A DNA stretch of 64,000 nucleotides from Pictodentalium vernedei (taxonomy: Eukaryota; Mollusca; Scaphopoda; Dentaliida; Dentaliidae). Positions 41,707 through 52,375 of the stretch are shown here, piece by piece (position 1 is the stretch's first letter; the number at the start of each line of letters is the position of its first letter). Under the pieces are notes generated by a model, which ran no database searches, was not told the DNA's origin, and worked only from the letters and a program-made list of their open reading frames with translations. Position numbers and translations under genes: made by a program. The stretch is from contig CM062294.1 in assembly GCA_031216915.1 (NCBI GenBank), forward strand, positions 162,395,455 to 162,459,454, read 5' to 3'.

Positions 41707-44140
41707 TGGCCTTCCGCCGATTTGTCGCGGTCCTCTTTCGATGAGGCCTACAACAACGCTGTCCCCCGTTGGCTTACTCCTACCCCACTCTCCTCCTAAG
41801 TCCCCAGCATTCAAACTGTTTCACAATTAGACACATTGGTGCATTCTTGATCTCCACAACATTTTTGGCATTCTCGAATGAAATGTTCCAGGATATCAGT
41901 TACTCCAAAGTTGCACATTTGGCAGGCTTTTCCCTCGCCTTTCCCGATTTCTATCCAAAACCCAACCCCCCCCACCCCCCCCCCCCCCCTGCACTGCCCT
42001 GCTATCAACTACAGTGACTTGGATCTCACTTTGAATAACTATGATCCCCAAACGATACATCTAGGTACTCCTTAAACTTTGCCGCATATTTTGTATATAA
42101 CCCGTCTTAGGACCTCTGGGCTTTTATTCCAGCTCACCAGTTTCTATTGAAGTGTTCGAGCTCCACTCCCCTGGTAAAAGTGCTGACCTGCTGTATCCCC
42201 CTTATAGATCTTCAGTATTTTTTGAGTAATTTTCCATTAGCGCCATTTTTCTGCCTTATCCATCCTGTCTGAAGGTTAGAGTCCCATAGATTCTTAAGTG
42301 TCGTTTTACACCATCTGCTGTTTGGGAGGTTTACCGGGTAATTCTGGTAGCATAATGTTCCCATATCTTTCCTTTTTAACCGTCATCCACCCGACTTTCT
42401 CTCTGACCGCTTCCAGTGCGACTGTGTTACTATATCCGGTTATCCACCGGCTGGCATCATTTTAGATGGTCTTCAAGTTCCCCAGTACCTCTCGGTTTAG
42501 AAGGATTACATCCCTTCCATAAGTTGTGCCTGGAAATACCACCCTCTCCCAAATGGTTTTTCTAACGAAGACCTTCTTAAAGCTCTTTCTTCCAAGCAGT
42601 TTTAACTGGTTGAGTATTCTTTTCCCTTTTGTATTGAGTGTACCTGCATGGTTCCTGTATTTGTATTTACCTGTAACACATAAATTCCCTCCCAAGTTTT
42701 GTATTTTCTCGTTCCCCCACTGAAATATTCTCGCTTCCCTTCAGCAATAGAGAATTTACCAACCTCGCATCTCAGCGACTCATTTACCCTTCGGCCCACA
42801 ATTACAGTACATGGATAGTGTATTATCACTAAATCACCCGCAGAGTGGAGATTCCATCCGAGGAATAATTGCAAATTTGTTGCAAAGCATAACCAGCATC
42901 AGCAAAGTTTCAGCCAATGGACCTCCGGGTTTAACCCGGAGATTCATTGGCTGAAACATTGCTTGTGTTTTTTTGTCGATATGTACAAAAACTGAAAGTT
43001 ATAGCTTGTGGGATAACTCCACTCCACGGGTGTTTTGGGTTGCAGTCCACTCACCACGTACTGTATTACCTTATCTGTGCTTTCGTCCAGTTTAAGTTGC
43101 CATTTATCCCCGTACTTTCCTGCTGTGGCTGACAGTTTTTGTTTTTTTCGTAGTCCCTCTCCAGTCCTGGCTAATAAAACCACGTCGCCAGCAAGGAATA
43201 GCCATGGGACTTTTATATCTCCAACTTTGACCCACCCCCTCCCTCTGCGCTAGCAAACAACTCTTCTCCTAAATCTTTTATGTACAATGCAAACAACAAC
43301 GGGACAGAATGCACCCACTGCTCAGAGGTTATCTCCATTGGAATCATTTTTGTTGTGGTGTCTCTCACGTTGAGTACACTCTGCACATCTCTGTACAGTG
43401 CCATCATGATTCCGACAAAACTTCCTCCGAACCCAAGGCCCTCAAGTGTCTGTCTACGTCACATGCTTTTTTAACATCAATGAAGGCCATAAGCATCTTT
43501 ATCTTATTGGCTTTTGTTGATCCTATCAATTGAGTGAGAGTAAACAAATGGCCAATGACTCGCCCCATTCCCTCTCCGGAACGTATTCTGGATTTCCCTC
43601 AGCAATGCTCTTTCTTTCACATTTTCTACAAGCCTTTCATACATAACCCTGCAGAATATCTTCCCAATGTTGTTGGTATCTGATATCCCTTCTCTAATTA
43701 TCTAAAACATCCCCATCTCCCTTTTTTATGTATGAATGTTGCCCCGCTTTTCTGCCACTCTGTCAGGACCTCTTGCTTTGTGATTGCCGTGTTGTAAGAT
43801 GATGATATAATGGATATCCTCTTCTTTTTAAAAACTAGTTAGGAATTTCGTCAGAACCTGCTGATTTACCATTCTTTAACCTGATTACTGCGTTTCGTGC
43901 TTCCTCCATCTCAGTTTCCTTGCATACTAAGCCAGATAATTGTTTTGCGCTCTCCAAAACACATTCCGAAGGCACGCCTTCCTCCCAACTTCTATTATTT
44001 ACACTCTCCCAATGTTTGACCATTTCTACTTCTGTAGTGTCTCGGTCGTCAGTGCTTTTCCCATCCACCTTAATACTCTTTGCGTATTGCATTTGTTAGT
44101 TAGTATTAGAAGCATCTGGGTCACAGATAATCCGTCATAA
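41707..44140 (-). pseudogene. Non-LTR retrotransposon (LINE) relic, reverse strand
   Basis: Read on the minus strand from 44140 down. A pre-RT segment ends ARNAVIRLKNGKSAGSDEIP (44092-43835). RT follows, with 'PLLFALYIKDLGEEL' (about 43407-43213), then a degenerate catalytic box in which AGDVVLLA replaces the expected FADD type (about 43190), then a 'KWQLKLDESTDKV' segment. The C-terminal RT reads 'KRILNQLKLLGRKSFKKVFV' (42695-42462), and the end has a Cys/His cluster, CQMCNFGVTDILEHFIREC (about 41925). Several frameshifts and stops, and a MITE at 42804-43064, make it inactive. The clade is uncertain. The endonuclease is not seen. Confidence 0.85.
42804..43064. mobile_element. MITE with ACAGTACGT termini, copy 3, inserted in the LINE
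   Basis: Ends ACAGTACATGGATAGTG and CACTCACCACGTACTGT, flanked by ATT on each side. The paralogous LINE fragment at about 39345 reads straight through 'ggtattacc', which supports a 3-bp target-site duplication. The centre carries an extra strong hairpin, CAGCCAATGgacCTCCGGGTTtAACCCGGAGattCATTGGCTG, absent from copies 1 and 2. Confidence 0.88.
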
Positions 44141-44289
44141 AGAATATCTTGCAGTATCACACCTACCAACACTAAGAGTCCACTTTGCCTCGTTGTTTTA
44201 TGGGTGTGTTTTACAGTAATTTGCAGGTCCTTATTCATCACTGTAAAAAATTTCACCTTCTAGAGTTTTATATTAATGAAAGGAACAGT

Positions 44290-44600
44290 GTCTGTATTAT
44301 ATGTCACACCAAATTTGCGAGGAGAACCCGAGTTACTCTTTCGTCCCTTGGGTTCCAGTGTGTTCTATGTGCCTACTGGCACATAAAACACATTGGAACT
44401 CAACGGAGATTTTAGCTATCGCTAGGGATTCAAATTGTAATTGCGGTGCACGATTTGTAGAAAATTTCAGTGAAATTTTACTTCTAATTAAAAATAGTTC
44501 GTCAACATATGTGCGGAACAGATTTTCATTTTCTGCATGGTTGAGTGTTGCTGTAGATGGGGATTATATAGAAGAGGCGTGTAATTGGTATTCTATAGTG
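44290..44600 (+). mobile_element. Two-hairpin repeat element, copy 2 (partial)
   Basis: Carries 'accaaatttgcgaggagaac', the hairpin at 44345-44405 (centre GTGCCTACTGGCAC) and the flank 'gcggtgcacgatttgtagaa' through 'tgtgcggaacagatt'. The CACAGAACGACAC palindrome half is missing. Confidence 0.75.
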
Positions 44601-44777
44601 CTATGAAGGATGTGTCAAATTTCCCTCTTTGGTTAGCGAATGTATTTTTGTAGTAATTTGTAAGTTTTTATTGTTCCCATGAAAAAAATTAGGGAATCTC
44701 ACCTCCTAGACCCTTATATTAATGGAAAGGACAGTGTCTGTATAAAGTCACTGGGAACACACTCTTGATATAATAAA

Positions 44778-45235
44778 TATTTATTTATTGGGGTTTAACG
44801 ACACTTTAACAGCCAAGGTCATATCGTGTCGATGGAAAACAAGTTATAAAGTTCAAAAGATGGTGAACTCTATGCGCGCACTATTGATATAATTAATAGA
44901 AGCAAAGTTACGAACATAAAACGGGTTGCAACAGAGAATAAAAGTCGAACGTTCACATTTATTGGTGAAAAAATTCAAAAAGCCATCCTCTGTATTTGTA
45001 TGCTGCTTACAGGACAATGTCTGATGTTTGTAGAATAATTCGAATATCGATGACACAAATTCGCTCACATTTCGAAATTTCAATCTGTATACGAACCATA
45101 CTCTTAGTGTTAAATTTACTGACAACTTCAGAGAATCCAATGTCGAAAATTGTCAGCCATGGGTACATTTATTTATTTATTTATTTGGGTTTAACGACAC
45201 ATTCGAAAGCCAGGGTCACCTCGTGACGGACGCAA
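44778..45235 (-). repeat. Two SINE 3' fragments, reverse orientation
   Basis: 44778-44835 ('tttatttattggggtttaac', then 'gccaaggtcatatcgtg') and 45164-45232 ('atttatttatttgggtttaa', then 'agccagggtcacctcgtg') match the complement of the SINE tail at about 15885-15945. Sequence between them is unassigned. Confidence 0.7.
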
Positions 45236-45280
45236 TGGGTACATACAATTATGTCAGAATGCGCGGTAGTCCTAATTACC

Positions 45281-45527
45281 TTAACCATTTACCCAACGAA
45301 TCGGTCATATCCTTTGGCGTAATATGCAAATTCAGCAGCAGAAAAAATATTAGTTTTCGAAAAATGTCAACAAAACCATATCATGTGATCCCTCTTTAGA
45401 ACGAGCTCGTCGAGATCGTTCCAAAGAGGGGTCACATGATATGGTTTTGGTGATTTTGTTTTTAAATTCTAAAAATGATATATAAAATAATAAATTTTGA
45501 AATTGCCTGCAATGGCTAAAGGGTTAA
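45281..45527. mobile_element. piggyBac-like MITE, subfamily B, copy 5
   Basis: TTAA at 45281-45284 and 45524-45527. The left end reads CCATTTACCCAACGAATCGG and the right end 'atggctaaaggg'. The core is 'cctctttagaacgagctcgt' and its inverted partner, flanked by 'atcatgtga' and 'tcacatgat'. The arms match 18241-18502. Confidence 0.88.
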
Positions 45528-45539
45528 AAATAACATTTC

Positions 45540-46480
45540 AGACTGTTCCGAGTGCAATGATTATGTAAACAGAGCCAGCTTCCTCAAGAGAGAAAGAGAG
45601 AAACACAGAGCCAGTATCAATGTCAATGTAGCCGACAACTTTGAAAGGTCACTATTTTGAGGATGTGTCCGGCCTTTCGTCATTCAAGCACTAACGAAAC
45701 GTCTGAACTGCCCGTTATGACTATTTTTGTGTTAGCTTGCACTAATTTCGATATATTTGGCTTGCAAATGCTTTCATTTCTACTTGATTCCTTACATTTC
45801 AAAGCACACACAGCTTCATTTAGATGTAATCGTCGCCGCAGTACATTTTTCAAGTGGGACCTATCTCCATTGAGTACGTTAAATGTTGCTAGTTTTTATG
45901 TACACGTTAGTGTTATCTTTACTAAGAGATGGTGTTGGTGATTTGGCAAGACACATACATTCTACGTACATTTTAGTGCATATATGCCATTGCGAATTGT
46001 AGAAGACGATAGCCGTATGCTCCCGGTACTTCATACGTTGACTGATTGTGTCTCTACGGGCAAAGTGGGAACAAAACACGAAACAGTGAAAGCAAATCCT
46101 GGAGTACTTGAAGGTCTTTTGTTCTATAGCAAGAAGTGTAGACAACTTCATGGCATTTTGTCAGGCATATATGATACATGTGCTAAAAGGACACCACTAG
46201 CACAAAGACGGAACAACTAAGAGAATGTACCATTATAGAAAATAGGTAGTCTTGGTGCAACTTCCTCATTCTTGTCACGCCACGCATGAACACATCCGTA
46301 CATCGCATTACGCCCGTTACCAGATGATATATTTGTTACATTCCCATCCCATGGTGCTTGGTCCAGCTGTTTATGGATATGAGGAAGCATATAAACTGAT
46401 GATGCTAATTAAATTAACAAGATCAATACCTAAGCAGTAGACAATTTGATGCAATTTCAAAAATATGCAGCAATGACAAA
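45540..46480. other. Unassigned DNA with short open frames
   Basis: Forward ORFs at 45657-45941 and 45984-46220 have no recognisable domain. A short block, 'ggacaccactagcacaaaga' with 'acaactaagaga', recurs at about 48765-48805, so part of this stretch is an old repeat. I would not call a gene here. Confidence 0.35.
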
Positions 46481-46499
46481 ATGTATCTCTCAGAAGCAT

Positions 46500-46980
46500 G
46501 GTATTCCTTGCTGAAAGAAATACAAACGTTGGTCCCTGCGTGTGTTCGAGATTCGATTCGGTTTTTAACCTTTTCCCGGATTCGATTCTCTACCATCTCA
46601 GTTATTAAAAAAATAGTTTCCAGGAGAGTTTTAGATTTCATACATTCCTTTATTGTCGACTTTCTGAAGTTGACAACTCAACCTGCAGTTTTCTGTGGAA
46701 CGAGATTGACCGTAGATAGCACACATTTAGTCGAAAAATATTTAAAATGTCATTTGAAGCGATCGAGGTGGGGGAGGAGGGGTCGAGTGTGGTGTAGTTG
46801 CCAAAATATATCACCTCTTCGTTAGAAAAAGGTGTCAACAGTAATGCTAAAGCAGATGGCGCCTTGTTCTGCTCAAGGGATGATGCAGGCCTTTTCCATC
46901 GACCTCCTTGGTTATACCTGGTCAAGTTTCATCTGATTCCAGTCCCGTTGCCAAGATAACTGGAAAATGATCTGTTACCA
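46500..46980 (+). repeat. Diverged interspersed repeat shared with 21.6-22.1 kb
   Basis: Shares 'agagttttagatttcataca', 'aaaatgtcatttgaagcgat' and the 3' boundary motif with 21577-22110. The open frame at 46481-46825 is not conserved in the other copy. Confidence 0.5.
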
Positions 46981-47008
46981 CTGGAATAGCAAAAAAATAA
47001 TTTTAATA

Positions 47009-47253
47009 TTAACCCTTTACCTAACACGAAAAAAAGACGACACTTGCAAATAAAATTCTCGAAGCACTAATTTTCTTGCGTCAAAAACATAGCTTATGAC
47101 CCCTCATTGGAACTAGCTCGGTGAGCTCGTTCCAATGAGGAGTCATAAGCTATGTTTTTGTGACAAAATATAAAAAAAAATAATAAAAACTGAATGGTGA
47201 ATTTTGTGAATAGCGCTGGCCGGTTTTGGCCGTTATGTTGGGTAAATGGTTAA
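47009..47253. mobile_element. piggyBac-like MITE, subfamily A, copy 6
   Basis: TTAA at 47009-47012 and 47250-47253. Ends CCCTTTACCTAACACG and TGTTGGGTAAATGG. The core is GACCCCTCATTGGAACTAGC with an inverted partner through 'cgttccaatgaggagtca'. The arms match 31567-31811. Confidence 0.92.
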
Positions 47254-47399
47254 TGGGAGTACAGTGAACATCTGGTCCATGTACTCGTCCATAACAAAAT
47301 GTTTACACGGAATGTCACTGGTTGCCGTGTGAATAAGCTGCTCAACATATCAGAAAAAAAAGTGATAGGTCCATTTATTATATGCCAGCCTGTGTATTA

Positions 47400-47840
47400 T
47401 CGCAAATTATCTAAAAGAAATTTGTCGATATCCAACGACTCGATGGATATCGAGGAATATCCCTCAGTAGCTTCCAAAATGCCGTCACGCTTCGGCGCAT
47501 GATGTCGACTTGAAGGATCGATCAGCTGATCTTTATTATTGTTTTGAAACGTACGCATTTGGGGTCGAATTGGGCTGACTATTGTGCAATATAATGTCTC
47601 GGAGCATATAATAAAAATAAAATCGATTCTGTTTTAATCAGTATTGGAAATTATCTCATGAGTGTGGACCTGAAAGTTTCATCTTTCAAAAAGATTTCTG
47701 GTCCACACGATGCATTTTTTTCAGTAGCTTTCTAAATGGCGCTACGCTTCGGCGCATGACATCGTCTTGAACGTCTCCTTGAAGGAAGGATCAGCAGCTT
47801 TTTTTTATTGTCTTCAAACTGTTTGCTGTCGAATTGGGCT
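47400..47840 (-). repeat. Hairpin/tandem repeat cluster, copy 2 (reverse)
   Basis: In reverse relative to 19290-20060 it carries the dyad from 'gatatccaacgactcgatgg', 'cacgcttcggcgcatgatgt', 'gatcagctgatct', 'ggaaattatctcatgagtgt' and an inner hairpin, GTGGACCtgaaag..ctGGTCCAC. About two units are present. It ends at a SINE-type TTTA tract. Confidence 0.72.
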
Positions 47841-47847
47841 GAAATAT

Positions 47848-47941
<94 letters not shown>

Positions 47942-47995
47942 TTAATGTTTTACGTCACATTAACAGCCAGTGTCATATCGTGTTGGTGACAGTTT
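47841..47995 (-). repeat. TTTA microsatellite with SINE 3' end, reverse
   Basis: About 25 TTTA units with one break, followed by 'acgtcacattaacagccagt', which matches the complement of the SINE tail. The poly-Phe/Ile/Tyr/Leu ORF here is an artefact. Confidence 0.8.
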
Positions 47996-48114
47996 TACAT
48001 CGCTCGAATTACGGAATTAAGGAGTGGCAAAAATTATCATTCGGTGAAATCAAATTTTGTAAACCTACATCAATTAACCCAATAAGTAGTGTTAAACATA
48101 CATCTATAGGCATA

Positions 48115-48321
48115 AAACAAAAATCGTCAATTAATTTTCATTATTTTTTTGATTTTTTGTCTCAAAAACATAGGTTATGAACCCTCATTGGAACGAGCTG
48201 TTCGAGCTCGTTCCAATGAGGGTTCATAACCTATGTTTTTCAGACAAAAAATCCCCAAAATGAGTTATTCAATATTTTTTTTGCAAATGTCGTCTTCTTT
48301 TCGTGTTAGGTAAAGGGTTAA
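48115..48321. mobile_element. piggyBac-like MITE, subfamily A, copy 7 (left end lost)
   Basis: The right end is intact ('ttcgtgttaggtaaagggttaa', TTAA 48318-48321). The core is a perfect palindrome, ACCCTCATTGGAACGAGCTg with its complement. On the left, similarity starts only at 'aaaatcgtcaattaattttc', so the left terminus and its TTAA are missing. Confidence 0.88.
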
Positions 48322-48329
48322 ACATTATA

Positions 48330-49535
48330 TTTTGTTACAATGTGCCTTGCACGTTGACAACTGGTATATTTCTACCTTTTCAAATATATAAAAGCAGTCC
48401 CCTGAAAAGCACGTGAAATCAAAATACTGCCCTTTATTGCTTTTATTTACCTCTGCGTGAGTTAAACAATAATAATTATTTTTACCCAACAGGGATTTAA
48501 TGCACATCTCTTGGCACAAAGACATTATAGTTATAAAAAGTCTTGATTTTTTTTTTTTAATAATCTAGATTTTGCTTCTATCGGCCAAAAGCTGCAAGGG
48601 ACCAATTCCTTAAAAAATGTATCATTTTGTCAACTAAAACAGTATGCTGAATTATGGGATAGGGACACTATATGCATATCAATATATTTAATAGATTTCA
48701 TTTCTAATTATTCCAGGCATCTTTAGGGTAACGTTTTATGGTGTACATCTGATACAAGTGCTACAACTGGACACCACTAGTACGGCGATGGACCAACTAA
48801 GAGATTACAACTATCATTATAGCAAAGAGGTATATTTGGAGCAACTACCGACTCCAAATCATGCCGCACTTCGAGAAAACATTTCACCTATAACCAAGTT
48901 TCTTGTCATTTTGACCTCTGATGACCTAATTAAAATATTACGTTGCGTAATAGTAAGTGTGATAGATAGAAAGCGTAAACGCAAACACTTTAATTGGTAA
49001 CTTGTTGTTCTGTATTTTATATATCTAAAAGATTTAGCAGTTTATGTTTCCCCTCATCTTTTATCTTTTCGGGCAGCGAAAGGGAGGCTAATGACTTCAT
49101 TTCCTGACTTATTGCTGTGTTATCAAAAGTCTACCGTGACTGTTCTATTATGTCCCATGGTTTAGTTCATTAATACTAAGAGTCACTTATTGCACATCTC
49201 TAGCCCAAAATAGCCCCTCCTTCAGCTAGTGGACTATTGATACATTTAAAATTTAGCTGTTAACTTAGAGTGCGCTAATTTATTTTTCCAAGGTGATTTG
49301 TAAGGCCAATATATTTGACTCAAAGATACCACGCCACCTACAATCAGTACCCCAGTAAGCACGTCTTTGTGCTAAATAATCATTTTGTTATAATGTACTG
49401 AATAGTGTCAGTTAGTACTCTATAGTAAATTGTAACAGAACAGTTTTCAAACATTTTTGTGCTGGCAAGCAAACAGCATGCTAAAGCAAATAGCATAGCA
49501 TAAAGCCACTAAGGTGGCATCTAGCACTTTTCTGG
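48330..49535. other. No recognised feature
   Basis: Short ORFs at 48325-48525 (reverse) and 48758-49000 (forward) lack domains. The latter overlaps the block shared with 46.19 kb. Confidence 0.4.
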
Positions 49536-49542
49536 AGAGCCA

Positions 49543-50339
49543 CAGGCCTGGCATTCTGAAAAATGCAGGAGGGCAAAAAATCGCTCTCCTCAGTCAGCTT
49601 AGGAGAGCAATTAGCTTTACACAACATTTTAAGTATCCAGTTGAACGAACTCATTGAAACTGAAACCAACAGACTACATCAGTGATTTTATTAACTTTAC
49701 TAAGGTAAAGCGAAATCTCTTAGACATCTAGCTGTCTCACTCAACAACCGAACACACACTTGACAAGGCCTGTGTGTGTACCCAGACCTGTTGTCCAAGA
49801 AAGTCATACCACCTACCACTACCACCTTCAACCCCCAAGGGGGGGGGGTGAAGGTGGTAGTGGTAGGCGTAGGCGTATGACTTTCTTTGACAACAGGTCT
49901 GCTTGAATCTACAGTCACATCCTGGTGCAAGTGCTTCAAGTGACAGGATAGTAGTAATGGTAGTATATTATAGTGTCAATATTCCTTGAATAATTACCCC
50001 TCAAACTGTGATGTCAGTTGTTGAACATGAAACTGACAGAAAAAAAAATATTGCTGTGACCCATTTTGCTTCAAATGATTGCAACTGTGTTTGGGTATGG
50101 TTGCAGCCATTACCTTTTACCACTAAACCACTTTCAAAATGAAATTACGTGATGTTATGTGACTTCGAAGTTAAATTACATTTTTGCTTTACAACCAAAA
50201 TTTAATGTGAGCATAATACATGTAATCTCAATCATCCCAGACCAAAATATTTAGGAGAGCAATTTTTCGCTCTCCTTAATTCTTTCAGGAGGGCAGTAAG
50301 GAGAGCTAAAAAATCGCTCTCCTGAAATTGCCAAGCCTG
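49543..50339. mobile_element. Non-autonomous TIR transposon, 797 bp, 6-bp TSD
   Basis: The left end CAGGCCTGGCATTCTGA and the complement of the right end, CAGGCTTGGCAATTTCA, are terminal inverted repeats. GAGCCA at 49537-49542 and 50340-50345 is a perfect 6-bp target-site duplication. Subterminal 'ggagagcgattttttagct' type motifs occur near both ends. The ends match those of the element at 2395-4419. There is no transposase. A 115-bp palindrome lies inside it. Confidence 0.82.
49785..49899. repeat. 115-bp palindrome inside the 797-bp element
   Basis: Arms GACCTGTTGTCcAAGAAAGT..CCACTACCACCTTCA and the inverse, around a centre of C and G runs. The right arm contains an extra 'ggcgtaggcg'. It would form a stem of about 50 bp. 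Confidence 0.88.
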
Positions 50340-50856
50340 GAGCCATGACAATCGCCTGTAGCGCGCAACAACTCAATTGTATTTTTGTAACAGCTTTTTG
50401 TCAAAACCAGTTCTTCAGCATGGTGTAACTATGATTCAGTCGTGTCCAATAATTTTATTATTAAACACATTCAATTGAAAACCTTTTTTTGGTAAATTGT
50501 TGTTTGATGTTAATAGTATATTCAGGGACATGTGGAGTGTGGGAGGGGGGCACATAGAAATAGTTGAATGAAACCGAGAAAGAGAGAGAGAGAGAGTGAG
50601 AGAGAGAGAGAAAAAAAATAAGGCCAACATATCTCAACGACATATCTTTATACCACAATACCACCAGCAGAGAATCAGGTTGTGAGTGGGGTTGTCCTTC
50701 TTGTCCTACATGTACATTGGAAATGGAGTCACCTGAAACTTGTATATCACTTCAACTCTTTTACTGCCACACCCAATTTAACAATATATGGAGGACCTCT
50801 ATGTACGACTGTATGCGAGGAAGTTTAATAAAATTTATGACATACTTGAAACTCTG

Positions 50857-50915
50857 TCATCTGATTAATTGTTGGAAGGGGCTCTCTGAGCCCTTTCCAA
50901 CAATTAATCAGATGG
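50857..50915. repeat. Perfect hairpin CATCTGATTAATTGTTGGAA
   Basis: Arms CATCTGATTAATTGTTGGAA and its exact complement flank GGGGCTCTCTGAGCCCT, itself a dyad (GGGCT/AGCCC with a mismatch). A decayed relative, 'tgattattttttggaaag' with 'ctttccaacaatta', is at about 52803-52847. Confidence 0.85.
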
Positions 50916-50919
50916 TAGG

Positions 50920-51860
50920 TTCGATCTGCGCATACCAGAACGTACAGATAATCATCATAAAATAGGTGTCAGTAGTCACTTTCGGCAGTGTAAGTGTTAA
51001 GGTTCCCTTCATTGTAATCTTACGGGAACCAGCGGGAAGGTGGTGCACAAACTCTTCACCTTAACATTTTGAACACGAGAGACCGTTTTTCCTACCCAGG
51101 AACAAGATACGTTAAATTTTCATTAAGTGACAGCTGAGTGAGTGTGTGGTGAGATCAATCAATATTTTTAACGTTCAGCTCCATTGGTCTACCTCCGATT
51201 AATGAATTTTCCACCAGTGTTCAAACGGTTAAGATTTGTCTCTTCTACGGCTTTAAAGGTCGAGAAAGTTGTGGTATTTGAAATTTGAATCCAGGTTTAA
51301 CAAATTTCTTCGTGTTAATTATGGGGCAAAAATGTACATTTATCTCAATATCGAAGTGCGTTAGTTCCACATATAGCTTTGTGTATTATATAAATCATAT
51401 GGACCACCACAAACATGTCCTGGATGTGTACCCTCTATGGGTGTCTCCCCACCCCCAGTTCGAAATACACCCTAAGGCTCAGGACATATTAAAACTATAA
51501 TTTTCAGTAGTATCTGAACAGTTTTCAAATATCATGTCTTTATTGCGCAATTGATTTGTTGCAATGTATTAATATGAATGTTTTATTTCAAGCATAATGC
51601 TTGTTTCTTACATCAAAATACAGTATTCTTTTTTGGGCAAATATATGTTTTTCTGTGTGAAATCATGCACTCTCCAGCGAAACGTGGAAAAGGGTTATTT
51701 GCATAACGTTTATGTCATGATAATCAAAAGGAGAGTTAACATTTTGGGGGTGGTTTGTAATGATGGAATCGAGGACTGGAGGAGAAATGTTGCCCTTACA
51801 GTTTTTCACAAAAATACTCAGAACATCAGTTTAAATGTAATGGTAAGTAATCGAGTATCC
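50920..51860. other. No recognised feature
   Basis: ORFs at 51285-51500 and 51597-51872 have no recognisable domain; the latter runs into a SINE fragment. No repeat match. Confidence 0.4.
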
Positions 51861-51861
51861 G

Positions 51862-51928
51862 ACATGAGATGACCCTGGCTGTCAAAAGTGTCGTTAAACC
51901 CCGACAAATAATAAATTAAATAAGTAAT
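51862..51928 (+). repeat. SINE 3' tail fragment
   Basis: 'gatgaccctggctgtcaaaa' followed by 'gtgtcgttaaaccccgac' and an 'aataaattaaataag' tail closely matches 15890-15948. Confidence 0.75.
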
Positions 51929-51959
51929 CGAGTAATATTATTTTAGTTACGAACAACAA

Positions 51960-52375
51960 TTCCGAAGATCTAGTACTCCGAGATATCGATAATCCGAAGG
52001 TTCAATAATAAAAAGGTCCGATATTCCGAAGTCCATTATTATTAGATACCGATAAACTTGAGTTTCAATAGTCCGATAGCCCTATACTCAGAAGATCCAG
52101 ATCTCTGAAGGACCATTAAGTCTGTAGACCCAATAGTTCGAATGCCTGAAAATACGAGGGCCCAAGTGTCCGAAGTCCTAATACTATAAAGGCACAGTAG
52201 TCTGAAGGTCCAATTCTCTGACGGTCCGATACTCTTATGGTACAGTCCTGAGAAGGGATTTCAGATGTATCGGGCATTGGGAATATCTTAGTACTGGGCC
52301 ATCCCAATACCGCACCTTCAGAGTATTAGGTTTTCGGAATATTGGCCGTTTGGAGTAATAGACCTTTAGCGTAAT
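51960..52375. repeat. Degenerate short repeats ('ccgaagntccaata')
   Basis: A stretch of about 400 bp with loosely repeating words of about 15-18 bp, such as 'tccgaaggttcaata', 'tccgatattccgaag' and 'ctgaaggtccaatt'. Later units appear in inverted form ('ttcggaatattgg', 'ttcagagtattagg'). The style is similar to the 38.4-kb tract, but the words differ. The ORFs are incidental. Confidence 0.7.

Noticed and set aside
41479..41814. Poly-Ile forward and poly-Asn reverse ORFs
   Set aside because: Translations of the AAT/ATT microsatellite next to the LINE end.
45984..46220. 78-codon ORF as a host gene
   Set aside because: No recognised domain, and it overlaps a block repeated near 48.77 kb.
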